Below, one piece after another: positions 12,421 through 23,400 of a stretch of 64,000 nucleotides of DNA; the stretch's first letter is position 1, and the number at the start of each line of letters is the position of its first letter. A program made the translations under genes and the position numbers. Under the pieces are notes generated by a model. It was not told the origin of the DNA. It did no database searches and saw only the letters and a program-made list of their open reading frames with translations. Source of the stretch: Anseranas semipalmata (Eukaryota; Chordata; Aves; Anseriformes; Anseranatidae); contig VXAA01003830.1 in the NCBI GenBank assembly GCA_013399115.1, forward strand, positions 934,208 to 998,207, in the 5' to 3' direction.

Positions 12421-12590
12421 ACGTATGAGGCATTATCTTCATTTTGCAGATAGGAAACAGAGATATTTATTGAGATAAGGCACAGAGAGGTGAAGCGACT
12501 TGCCTGAGGTCACATCAAGGTTTCTGGCGGAGGCACGATCTTTCCAGATCTTCTGAACTCTAGGCCTCTGCTTTAAATTACAAGACTTCG
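12421..12590 (-). repeat. MIR-family SINE relic
   Basis: The plus strand carries the reverse complement of the MIR core and tail in the right order: CATTATCTTCATTTTGCAGA, then AGGCACAGAGAGGTGAAGCG, ACTTGCCTGAGGTCACA, then a segment like GGCGGAGGCACGATCTTTCC and CTTCTGAACTCTAGGCCTCTGC. MIRs are ancient tRNA-derived SINEs shared across amniotes and mobilised in the past by L2-type LINEs. A 20-odd base insertion lies between the CATTTTGCAGATAGGAAAC and AGGCACAGAGAGG parts (about 12460-12479). The tRNA-like head is not recognisable. Copies of this age in birds are sometimes conserved as regulatory sequence; nothing here shows that directly. Confidence 0.82.
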
Positions 12591-12719
12591 TCAGGTTTAT
12601 AGCATCTCGCCCTCCCCTCCTGCCGACTGTTTGTAGTGCCGAATTAGCTCCCAGCAAAACGCATTCATTGATGAACTCTCTTACTTGTTCCTAAACATTA
12701 CTTACGGACTGCAACTTCA

Positions 12720-12870
12720 AATGAAAATCTCTGCACTGCAGTTATATTTTACCTACCCGGTTATTCTAATTGAGTATTGAGCAAAGTGGCTAATTAGGAG
12801 TCTTCAAGGGACTGTTTGTTTAATTTTGTTTTGGAATGTGTGCTTGCATAAATGCCATACAAGAAAAAGT
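12720..12870. promoter_or_regulatory. Candidate conserved non-coding element
   Basis: The block begins about 130 bases beyond the MIR relic. It contains TCTAATTGAG at 12766-12775, GGCTAATTAGGAG from 12788 with TAATTA at 12791-12796, and GTTTAATTTTG near 12819. The homeodomain cores are spaced roughly 25-30 bases apart. Function is inferred from motif density only. Confidence 0.27.
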
Positions 12871-15654
12871 CTGGAGGCCACAATCATCTGCAATGTAAAA
12901 ATATTTCAGTTTCTGTGAAGTTTTCCCTCCCCTGAGGGTTCTAATTCATCTCTGCTAGTTGATAAATCAAGCTGGAAGCACCCTCCCCCCGCTCTGGTGC
13001 CTAGCAGAAATATGACCCTCTTCTTGTCCAGGCATGCAGACAAGTGATGAATCAGACTTTCCCCAAGAAAATGCTGCAGCTCTTTTCTTAAGGCACATTG
13101 CTGCCTGAATAACTCAGCTTCTACAGCGGGCTGCCTCTGACAGCATGCCTGTATTTACCTCAAGAGGACACGAAGGTATGGTCTGGAGCTGACCTGAAGA
13201 AGGTTATCGAGTGCTATCCAGCCAACACCTACAGAAAACTGAGGACTGGAAGAGGGCCCAGCCCCTGCGTGGCTGCTGACACAGCACCAGAAGTTTCCCT
13301 CTGTTTTTTTGCAGCGCTCCCAGCCGGTTCTCACGCGGTGCATTCAGGCACCCAGGGCACCCCGAAGTACTTGAAGTCAGCCAGGCATGACCTGCTCTTG
13401 CCTGCACCACCTACCAGCACCCCTACCTGCTTGAGGCGTTGGAAGACCTTTTAACTAGAAGTATTAGCATTCATTATGATCTAAATCACAAGTATTTCAA
13501 AAGAGTTTCAACTCATTAGATACCTAGGGCAAGTGGATTTCCCCCCAGAACTTCTTCTTCCCCTTCAAAGTGGAACAGGGCCAATTCCTTCTCTGCCCTG
13601 TGAAGAAAAGACAGAAGTTGGTCCAAAGAACAGATTTAGGCTGTTTAGAAATGTGAAAGAGATGTTGCTGTAACATTAAAGACAGAACTGCTCCCGTGAT
13701 GAGCCAGCCTCTCTACCTCGCCACTGGCTTCGTCTGAGCTCTTGCTCGGCATCCCACCCGACGCTGCAGTTACTGAACCCTGTGCTCACCTTGCTGGGCA
13801 TCGACATGACTGATCCAAGCAGTCCAAGTCTCACTGTACAGACAGTAACTCATCTGTCCCCACAGTAATCATGCCACATTATGAACACTGACATTTTACA
13901 GAAGGAAAGACTCACGTAGGACATTGCCGTGTTTGCTGCAAGTCAGCAACCGACCAGGTAAGAAACTTGGGGTCTGCCAAGTTTTACTTCTTGTATCCCG
14001 GAGCACCCTACAGCTGAGCACTATGATTTGGGTTTCCCTGCCCATGGTCATGCTTCGGAATCCTTAGGTCTGGGTACAAGCATGGCTCCACTGAATTAAT
14101 CCCTGGTATTTAACCAGGCCAGAAGCTCACTGCCTCTTACTCGACGAGCCGCTGGTCGAGGGAGAAAAGCCGCGGTGGGTGACACAGAGCCAACAGCAGC
14201 GTGTGGCACGGCACGGACTCGGGCCGGCCAGGAGGGAGCTGGGACTGAAATGCAACTGAAGCAGCATCACTCTTCTCACCGGCTCCAAAAGCAGAGGGAA
14301 AACGAGAGCCTGAATGGTGATCTTTTCTCGCCCAGTTAGGGTTAGCTGTTTTGTTTTTATAAATAATTAAGAATAAACCAAAAATTGGCCTTCGTGCCAG
14401 CTACTGGGAAGTGCAAGAAGGAAGCAAAGCACAGAGAGGCCGATGCTGCCCACATCGCAGGGCGCTTGGAGCTTCCCCTGCAACATCTGGTTTGCTATGG
14501 CATGTGCTTCTCAGCATCCTAAAAACAGAAGGGGAGCAAGAGGGCAAGAATAAAGAAGTCCTAAGGAAATAAGCCTGTATATGTTGGACATTCTTACACA
14601 GTGCTTCCAATTCTTCCCAATTCTCTTCTTCTTACTTGATCGTTTGTATTCGGGTTTGTGTGTTTTTCCAAACCGCTCCAAAATACTGTTCTTTAGGAAC
14701 AGAGAGCAAAAGCCACATGCATTGGGCATAGAAGCACACTGCATCCCATGGCTTTACGGGTGTTCACTGCTAATCAGCTGTACACAGGCACCAATATTTA
14801 AGAAATTTTGTATCAAATTTGGCAGCCCACTGGAACATGAAACAGACTCCCAATCTTGAAAAATTTTTCCACAGCCCTGCTCCCATTTTTCTTCCTTCTC
14901 AGTAGATACTAAGCAGACTCTTTTCATCTCCCAAGAGCCGTGTAATAGAAACAGAGTGCTGCAGGATGTATGCATCCACATGATTGTTTATTTGGATCAC
15001 TATAATCCAGCCTGATTTACACAAGAAGGGTCCCTATTTAGATGAGTTTGCTTCAGTTCATTCCTACCTCACACTTGCACCAGGGCTCCCCGAGCCCCAT
15101 GAGCTAACACAGATGTTTGAGAGATGAATCAGGAACGGAGCCTTAACATAAAGTTTGCAGACACCGAGCACAAAGCAGCCCAGCTGTAACGCACAGCCCC
15201 CCGCTGCGCAGGCGACTCCGGCTTCCTCGCTAAAATAGCTGCAAGTATTTTATTCATTCAGGGAAGGTCAGGCTTGCGTATCAACATCCTCTGGTTTCAA
15301 GGTGCTCGGTGCCTTACCTGTCTGAGCAACACTCTCCACGAGGCCGAGATCAGATTTCTGCTCCTCAGAAGGTGAACCGAGCCTCGGCAGCGCCAGCGCG
15401 AGGAACAGCAAGCTTCTGGTTACGGCGGTGAGCTGACACGCACGGAGATAGCTGGGAGAGGCCAGCTTTCAAGCAGGAGGCATACACACACCGACGCAGG
15501 GTGTGCTGCACTGCACGTGGCCACTGCAAATGACCCCAAATACCAGGATCCGAGGCGCTACTGAAGTGGCCGAGGTAATGACACGACATGATTCTGCTGC
15601 TCTCCTTGCACGACCTGCGACGGGCTGGCACAGGAGGTCCGGGGGGGAGACCTT

Positions 15655-15850
15655 CAGCTTCCTACTTGCTTAATGCCAACTAACTTGAAAAATTAATCAA
15701 GGAAATTCACATTAATACAACTGACAGGCAAATGCAATTACAGTGCGCCTAACATTTAATTCAATATGGTTACTGAGTCTAAAAAGCACGTTACTTTCTT
15801 TATGAGATTGCTTTGCTATTTATTAGGGAAAAGGTCTCTATAAAATGACT
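15655..15850. promoter_or_regulatory. Candidate conserved non-coding element
   Basis: Unique AT-rich sequence with AATTAATCAA near 15690, CATTAATACA near 15710, a MEIS/TALE-type TGACAG at 15722-15727 running into GCAAATGCAATTACAG, and TTTAATTCAATATGG near 15755. The joined TALE-type and homeodomain/octamer-like words are the kind of combination found in developmental enhancers. Conservation cannot be tested here. Confidence 0.3.
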
Positions 15851-16093
15851 CTTCATCCAGCTGCTGGAAAAAAAGATCGATCTGGGAGCTACTCCCATGG
15901 CTTGGGAATTGCCTCACCCACTTCAGCGAGATGCACTTTCTAAAAACGAGACAAAAACCAAGGCTAGAATTGCATTGCTGGTCTTCCACTACTTTAGAGC
16001 AACTGTGGAAACCTATCCTGTGCTTCCGACCCCATGCACAGCTCCTGTGACAGCCCAAATTCAAATTGTTATGCCTACAGTTTTAACAAGGCC

Positions 16094-16118
16094 TTTTTTT
16101 TTTTTTTTTTTTTTTTTT
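16094..16118. repeat. T25 homopolymer
   Basis: Twenty-five consecutive T. The preceding sequence, read on either strand, shows no recognisable SINE or LINE body and no clear target-site duplication, so a processed-retroposon origin is not supported. Confidence 0.97.
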
Positions 16119-16760
16119 GCTTACCCAATAAATGTCCTGTTAAATTCTAGGCTTCAAAGCTATATCAGATGGCAGCGTTTTATCAGTTTAGTTTACTTGC
16201 TTTTTGGGAACAGAATGAGTAGCAGTGGTGACAGAAGAGTCACCTACTTGTAGACCTCAGCAGAATTCACTAATGCCTTTTAAATTAATTTGAAAGGCTG
16301 TCTTGGCTCAGAAAGGCCAGACCTTCCTCTTTTTAATTAAAACTTAAAGAAAAAAAGAAAAAAAGCAGTGAATTTATGCCTTAATCTCCCTTTCTGGTCA
16401 AACAACGTAGCTTTACTCACCACCAGCAAGTGGACTTTTTTTTTCCAAGCCCTGCCCTTCACTCATAAACAAAACCAGGCAGAGCTACGGCTCATTATAG
16501 CCTGCACAGACACATGGTCCTGCTGAGAGGGCAGCCCCATGCAGCGCGGCGCACAACGGCAGAAGGAGCAGTTGTCTGCACGTTTCCTATTATAACAGAG
16601 CCGCCGTTCAGACATCGCCGGGGCTGTTCAGAAATTCCATTTTAAGCCCCAGTCCGAGGGTTTGTAAACCTGGACGTGAAAAAGTGTTCCGGAGTGCATC
16701 AGCGCACGGCAGCACGCGGAGCTGCACCCACCGCCTGCACCCACTGCCCCGGCCGCTGCT

Positions 16761-16783
16761 GGATGGATGGACGGACGGACGGA
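16761..16783. repeat. (GGAY)n microsatellite
   Basis: GGATGGATGGACGGACGGACGG, a short four-base repeat with a T-to-C transition between its halves, sits in a locally GC-rich block. Confidence 0.9.
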
Positions 16784-17699
16784 GCAAGTGGCTTTGGGGA
16801 CGCCTGCGTGCCATGAGAAACGCGGTAAGACAGAACAGTGAAAGCGTACATCTTCTCATGTGCTCCTCCGTTTTGGATTTGGGCAAAACACGACAAGTTT
16901 GGCTAACGCTCGAGAAATAAATATATCAGTAAAAAACCTAACTCGTTCCTGTGCTAAGTGGTGCTGGTGTTGGTCTCAGAACTTTACAACTGTCTCCACA
17001 AAGTTTATGGCTGTCTCCACGCAATTAAAAAGGAAGCAGCTTTGAACCCTGCAGTAGTGATTACAAAATTAATCTAGATCTGACAGATACGTCTAAACAC
17101 GCATCGGCACAAACACCATTTCCTGATCCACAGATCAAATGTTACAGCAGGTCTGTCAGCCACTGACAAGGGCAACAGTCCCGAGGGTTTTATGCCAATG
17201 AAGATGTTGATAATTGGGATAAAAGCGTGGATTGCTACTACTTACAAAAAGAGAGGCTCTCACAATGGCAGCTTTTGCTGATGTCCCCTGCGCTCGCGTG
17301 GCTCCGTGCAGGGACGGGGCAGGTTATCCCGTTATGGACACAGCGCAAAAGTGCCTCTCTCGTGGCAATCCCCATCGGAATGGCATCCCCATTTGTCTAC
17401 AAACCACCCCACACGTGAGCAGGGGACCACTGACAGAAGCCAGGGACATCTGAGAAGCAAACCTCTGCATCGCCCAACCTCCTCCGCTGGCTGCTCTTCC
17501 CTCCTGAGCAATGGGAGAGGAACATCTGCCTGGGGAGCAAGCGCCAGCCCAGCCGCGCTCAAACCCGGGCACGCCAGTGCCTCTCTGTGAACCCTCACTT
17601 CATTTATTATTAACAAGAAGCTGCAAAAAAAAAAAAAAACCAAGAGCCAGGCCAGTGAAGCCCGAGAAGCCACTCAGTTCACAATCCCCTGCTTCCCCC

Positions 17700-17930
17700 C
17701 TTTTCTTTAGCGCCGCAATGAATTTAGGGCTAGCGGGATGCTGGCTGAATCGGACGTATTGTCTGCAGCCCGGGCTGCTTGGCTTCTGGCTGTGGCACAA
17801 CCTTCCCGCTATTGGGAGGCATCTGTTTTGCATTCATTTCAAAACGGCTCCATTGTGGTACCCGGCTTTTCTTTAAATCGCTTTTATCGCTGGTCTTATC
17901 AGCTTTTGTGAGGCCGAGCGGCCCCGGGAG
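17700..17930. promoter_or_regulatory. Candidate conserved non-coding element
   Basis: A mixed-composition unique block contains CAATGAATTTAGGGCTAGCG at 17717, CTATTGGGAGG (reverse CCAAT box) at about 17809, TTTTGCATTCATTTC at about 17826, a SOX-type CCATTGT at 17850-17856 and CTTATC (reverse GATA) at 17895-17900. Several CpG dinucleotides survive in it. It follows an A15 run and has no recognisable repeat. Confidence 0.3.
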
Positions 17931-20164
17931 TAATGGATGCAGGAGGAGGCAGGGGCTGCACCAGCCCCAGTCTGAAAAGCTTCTCCTGGATGTTTTGGGA
18001 TTTCGGGTGAGAAAGGCGTAAGCGATGCAATGCCTGTCCTGTTGCTTGGATACTTCCGAACTAGTGAAAAGAGCTGAATGCTACGCTGCTGGCAGGCATT
18101 GTATAGATAGATGTACGGATATTTGGGAGCCCACAAACATAAGCAGGAGTGTTTGTATTTGGAAAATATGAAGTGACCCAAATGAAAAAATCCCTAAAAA
18201 GCTACTGCAAATAGAAGTCTTTCGGCTCCAAGCTCCAGGCCATTTCTCAGCTAGCTGTCACTTTTCACTTCAAAGGTTATTCCTTAAAGCTAAATAAAAT
18301 ATTTATGTTATCCAGTATGAGGCATGAAAATTTTGTTTTGCTCATTTCTGCACGCAGATTTGAAATCTGCCTGTAATTTCCTTTCTGTTATTTGCAGGTT
18401 TAGCTGCGAATATTAAGTGCTCATTATTACCAAATTGAAAAACCAACAACCAATCCCAAGGTCAGACCCAGATATTAAGTGCTGGGTCATTTCCTGCCTC
18501 AGTGACAACTCTTCCCCAAAACGCCGGCTATCACATCAGATCTATTACTTTTTTGCTTTCTCTATCAGAGGGTATCGAAGTTTATGCCACCTGTAACACG
18601 AGGTGGGCTTCTGCCCCACAGGGAACCTGGGTGGGCTGTAGACTGCCAGACCCCTATCCACATGCATGCTGTCGATATAAACACCAGTACTCAACTTATC
18701 AAACAGATTTGTTTTTTCTTTATTTATATCAATATATCAAACATATCCAATTTTGTTTGCTTGGTTTCAACCAACTCAGTTAACAGCTCACTGCATGTAC
18801 TGCCTAAATAAATCCCATAACATTGCCATTCCATTTCTGTTTGTTTAAAACCCCAGCTTTAGAGCCAGCAGCTCCCAAACCAGAAATGAAAATATATGTT
18901 TACTCATCCCTGACCAAATTTAACTCCTGCTAAATTCAGTGTTATTTTGCTACTAATTTCATTCAGGGCAAGAGAAAGTCCAAGGCTTTCTACATCCTGA
19001 GTTAAATATTGAAAGTATAGCTTTCACCACATACTAGAAGTGAGAAGCACCATAAAATGCTATCGTTATCCATCAATTCCCTGTGCGTTTGCTAGCAAAA
19101 ACTAACCTTTGTAAAGGCCAAATTTTCCTGTTGGTTTTGAATGAGTAAATTTAATGCTGTTCTACTGACCTCGCTCCTGAATTCCATCAGACCTGAGAGC
19201 TGACCTTGGCTCTGACAGCTTTGAGTTGCGTGGACAAGAGCACTGCACTTTCACCAGAATAGCTGCTGGAATCCATCGTGTAACAGGCATTATGAAAGTA
19301 TTATAAATAGAAATAAAGATTATTAAAGCATTTTACTACCTTCAGCGTAAAGGGCCACAGCCACCTCCAACCTGTAAGAGATGAGAGGGAAATCCCCTCC
19401 CTGTACATGGCAGTTAGCATCCCTGTCAAAGCTGGCATGAAACTAGGAGATGCTTAACGAACCAAAAGCCCCAGTCTAACCTACAGAGGAGAAAAAACAT
19501 TCATTTTGAGGGAGCGTAACCAAATATACTTCATACACAACGCCCAACAGTAGGAAGCCAACTCAAAAGCGAAGACTGCACCCCCACACGAGCTGCGGGC
19601 ACGAGGTGCCACGTGTCCTCTCAGATCCTGCGGAGAAACAAGGAGTTTCACTGCAGGCACAGAAACCCACCCCAACGCATCCGGGGCCACAGTCCTGCGC
19701 GGGCACACGCTGGCACGTTAAATATAACCCACTTGGTGTGACGATACGTGCGCGGGGCCATCGTCACCTCACTTTTGGCCAGCTGGCAGCAGAACAGCCC
19801 CATCTGAAGATAACTTTGACAGAGGGCTTGCCTTCACGAACCGTAAAATAAAGTTGTCCTCATCCTGACAGCGGGAAAGGCACAAATGAAGAATTATCCG
19901 GTAAGTAAACTGTTACCACTTGGGGGATTCAAGTATTAGAAAGAAGCTACTTGAAGCCAATAGGGGGATCAAATATTAAATAATAATGTATTAGATGTAA
20001 TAAATTAAAGATGAAGCATGCTTTACAGTTTCAGTCAGAAGAACCACCGCCTTTAATCTGAAAAAACGCGACATAGCTAAAAACAACCGAGATAGCATTA
20101 ATCTCTCGATTCAGCGCTGCGACGGGGAAAAATAAAAAGGACAGGTTTTAATCCCACGTGAGGT

Positions 20165-20335
20165 TTTTATCTCAGTCTCAGCCCGGCGAACCACTCCGAG
20201 GCGTATTTGTTTTCCCAGCGCTTACTGGGGAATTAATGGCAACGCGGGGCCAGGAGCCTCCGCGCGGCCCAGGCTGCCCGGCGGGCATGGGCCTGTGAGG
20301 AAGCGGCGGTGCCCGGCCTGCGCTGGCTGCACCTC
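20165..20335. promoter_or_regulatory. Small CpG-rich patch
   Basis: About 170 bases of GC-rich sequence are dense in CpG (AGCCCGGCGAACC, CCGAGGCG, AACGCGGGGCC, CTCCGCGCGGCCC, GCCCGGCGGGC, AGCGGCGGTGCCCGGCC) in otherwise CpG-poor surroundings. It is short for a classical CpG island and no transcribed gene is recognisable beside it. It may be an orphan CpG island or part of the element that follows. Confidence 0.4.
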
Positions 20336-20337
20336 CA

Positions 20338-20465
20338 CGTTAGAAGATAAGCATGCCTGCAATCTGTTCCACTTCATGCTAATTACAGGCAAATCTGTTT
20401 AGTCTACTCATGAAAGTAAATTGATTTGCATGGGATTATTTCCAGGGGTAAGAGGGATCTAGACT
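20338..20465. promoter_or_regulatory. Candidate enhancer with GATA, homeodomain, octamer and OTX-type words
   Basis: Within about 95 bases the plus strand has GATAAG (20346-20351), TAATTA (20380-20385), the octamer core ATTTGCAT (20424-20431) and GGATTA (20433-20438). The sequence is unique, free of simple repeats, and directly follows the CpG-rich patch. Each word is short enough to occur by chance; the combination makes this one of the two best regulatory candidates in the window. Confidence 0.38.
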
Positions 20466-23400
20466 GGCCCTGAGGATTTGGGGCTTTTGGGTGAGATATC
20501 GATGAAGTCCCCAGCTGGATGAATTTTGAGGGCTTTTGATATTGTGTTAACACGGGTCAACAAATGTGATAGAGAGATGCACTCCCTCCAAAGACCCTAC
20601 ATGATACAACTATATTTTTTTCCACTTTTTTCTTTCTTTTTAAATAACAGGGTTGATTTACTATTGTAAATCTGAAGCTTTGGTTTGCATAGCCAAGAGA
20701 TCTGGTTATGGTAGATAACTGTAGGAAATTACTGTTTTTTTTTAAGGTATTCTCTAAGGGGCTACCTTCTTTAGACCAGCTAACACTTTTGAAGGAGACA
20801 AATACAGCAACACGACAAGCTGGCCCAAGCCCTCCCTTTGCCCCGTTTACTCCATTCCTCAGGGACCCATGCATCTTTTTTAAACAAGGCACAGCTTATG
20901 CGCCTCATGCATTATTAGCGCAGCATTTTCTCCCCAGGCTTTCCAGGCTCTCAGATCCCTGCAGAGCCGCTGTTGACACTTCACATGCACCTACTTTGTA
21001 GCCCCTTTGTCTTATGACAAGATAATCAGTGCCAGGCAGATAACTTCCCCGCCACGCAGCCGCTCGGGTGGCTCTGGTGCGGGGCCGTCTGCCTTCCGCA
21101 GCGCCGCCGCCGTGCAGCGCTTGCTGACACGAGGAGAGGCAGCTGGAGACCTCCAGTCTCCAAATTTCAACTTTCTGGCATTCCCCCATTTTGCGCGACA
21201 GCGTCAGCGCTGTCAGAGAGAAAAAGGAAGATTCAGCGTCTCTCCTGTCATGCTGTGAAGCTCAGAATTTCACATCTACAGCACCTTCATCTTTCAGCAA
21301 CTGCTGCACTGGGGCGGGGGGATCAGTCCCTCTCCGCTTCATGGGTACAAATCCAATTTAGGATTGCATTTACTTTAGCAATACGGCTATTTTTCTGCAC
21401 ACAATATTAGCTGAACAAGGAGAGGAGAAATTGCATGGTTCCTGCACACCCTGTTCTCCCTCAGCGAGGGAGAGCAACGAGCATGGAGGATTTGGACAAC
21501 TGAGCTTCAGCTGAGAAGTTATCAAAGGTCTGGGCTTGGGTGAGGGCTCCTAACATGGATACCTTGCTGCGGCCTTGCTGTTCTCCAAAAAAGTAACGTA
21601 CAGGCACTTGCTGCCTTAGTGCCAAAATCTTTCATCCCTGGATGGGTCTCCCAGTGCCTGGGGTACCACAGGTCCAGCCCTGTGTGCTCCCCCATCTCAA
21701 ATGACGTGTCTGAATGGCACGGATTACCCATTCCCCTCAAAGACCACTGTATTTCTGCACCAACGAAAGCAGATTCATGGACGATTTTTGTTTGGATAGC
21801 TAAATGCGGTGAGATTAGCCTGGTCGTGCTGTGACCCGTCCTCTCCCAGGACAGGCTGCTTTCTAAACCATTTCCAGGCTGGCAGCATTTTTTAATGTCC
21901 TAACTGTTGCACCAGCTCACAACAAAATTCCCTTTGCTCCAGCTCTAATAGCTGGGTGGCTCAGCAAGTAGGGGTTTTTTTGGTGAGGCAGACAACCTTC
22001 CCCTTTAACGCTCAGTAAATGTCAGGTATTTACAATGGCGTCACTCCTCTCAAGTTTCTAAGGCCCCTCTGATGCAGACACTCAACCATAACCAGGGCTC
22101 GTGCACAAGAAACTTTTTTTTGCCTGCCCCTTACGGCACTCGAAAGCTTTTAAAACAGAAAATTCCAAATCAGCTCCAAGAGGAGAGAGAGAATTGCCTT
22201 AACCCAGCTCCTCTTCTCTCCCTGTGATCCTTGCTTACTGTTTCCATCAGTGACTTTGTTTTAACACAGCAATTTTCCCCTTTTACTTCTCGTATCCACT
22301 GCAGCTGCTCCTCTGCTGCCTGGGACAGGCACCATCTCCTCGATGAGCGCTTGCAGGGACACAGAAGGGCAAACCCCAGCTCCCTGCGGGACCCCAGATA
22401 AAACGGGTCCCCTAATGCACAGGCCAGCAGCTGCAGGACAACATCCCACGGTCCAGACACGCACATAGCTCCCGCTCCTGGGAATCAGTAGGCACGATGA
22501 AGAAAGACCCAGGACCCAAAAATAGAGCCCGGTAGGCACCCCATCCTTCAGCAGCCGGTCGCTGATCTCCTCCCTGCCTGCCAGCACCCCTGGGCAGCTC
22601 GTCTGCAACCCAACGAGCCTCCAGGCGATGAGCCAAAGTAATGCGACGTCTTCCTGACCCCACAGCACCTCAGTTCACGGCAGCTCAGGATTTGGCCCAG
22701 GAAACAGGCTCCCCTGGTCACTTCATCCAGCATCCCCCTTCCAGAGAGGCTTATCTCCACCGGTTCGGTCTGGCTAAGAAATGCTGTAAGGCATTTGGCT
22801 TTGCTTGATGGTGGGTGTATCTAGAACCCATATAACAGGCAGCAATGACAAGAGAAGCCCGAAATTCCCAGACTTAACTAATTTGAAGAATAATAAGAAT
22901 TCAAGCTGGATCAGGAGAGCTCCTCTGCTAACTCACTTTATTGTCAGTATTGACCAGCACAATCTGGCCAAATCCCCAGTGCAAACGAGCAGTTTTAGCC
23001 AATATCGTCACAGAGCCAACAAGTCTTAATTTGCTACAGGAAATGCTCATTTCACTGTATCTTGTGCATCTGGCAATGGCTAAAATGCATCTAACTTAGT
23101 CAACAGTCAGATGTGATGAAACACAGCCAGCATTTTTCCACTGGCGTAACGCAGAGCTCAGCAGACGGGCTGAATCCAAAATCTGAACACCACTGAACAT
23201 CAGATGTTTCTACATTCATTTTCAATTAAATGTTTTTGTGCAGGGCTCTGAGAGAGAAAGAGGCTGTCTAGAGATATACTACATGACAAAAGATACATAA
23301 AGGAACAAATAACTAAAAGCACCTACACAAAGTGTAAGCCTGTGCCAGTAGCACTGAAGAGCTCTCTTCTTCTTGCAAATCAGGTTTTCCCCCCACCCAC

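Larger units (their letters stand above)
12591..20164. other. Unique non-coding sequence with regulatory candidates
   Basis: Contains the separately listed blocks at 12720, 15655 and 17700, the T25 run and the GGAY repeat. An exact 17-base palindrome lies at 18354-18370, and an exact 12-base word (ATATTAAGTGCT) occurs twice, at 18410 and 18472. The block at 19900-20070 is AT-rich and repeat-free, with AATAATGTATTAGATGTAAT near 19980. No coding exon is recognised. Confidence 0.6.

Noticed and set aside
13880..13990. Possible second MIR relic on the minus strand (GACATTTTACAGAAGGAAAG and following)
   Set aside because: Only the opening words resemble MIR; the tail and head segments do not follow in order.
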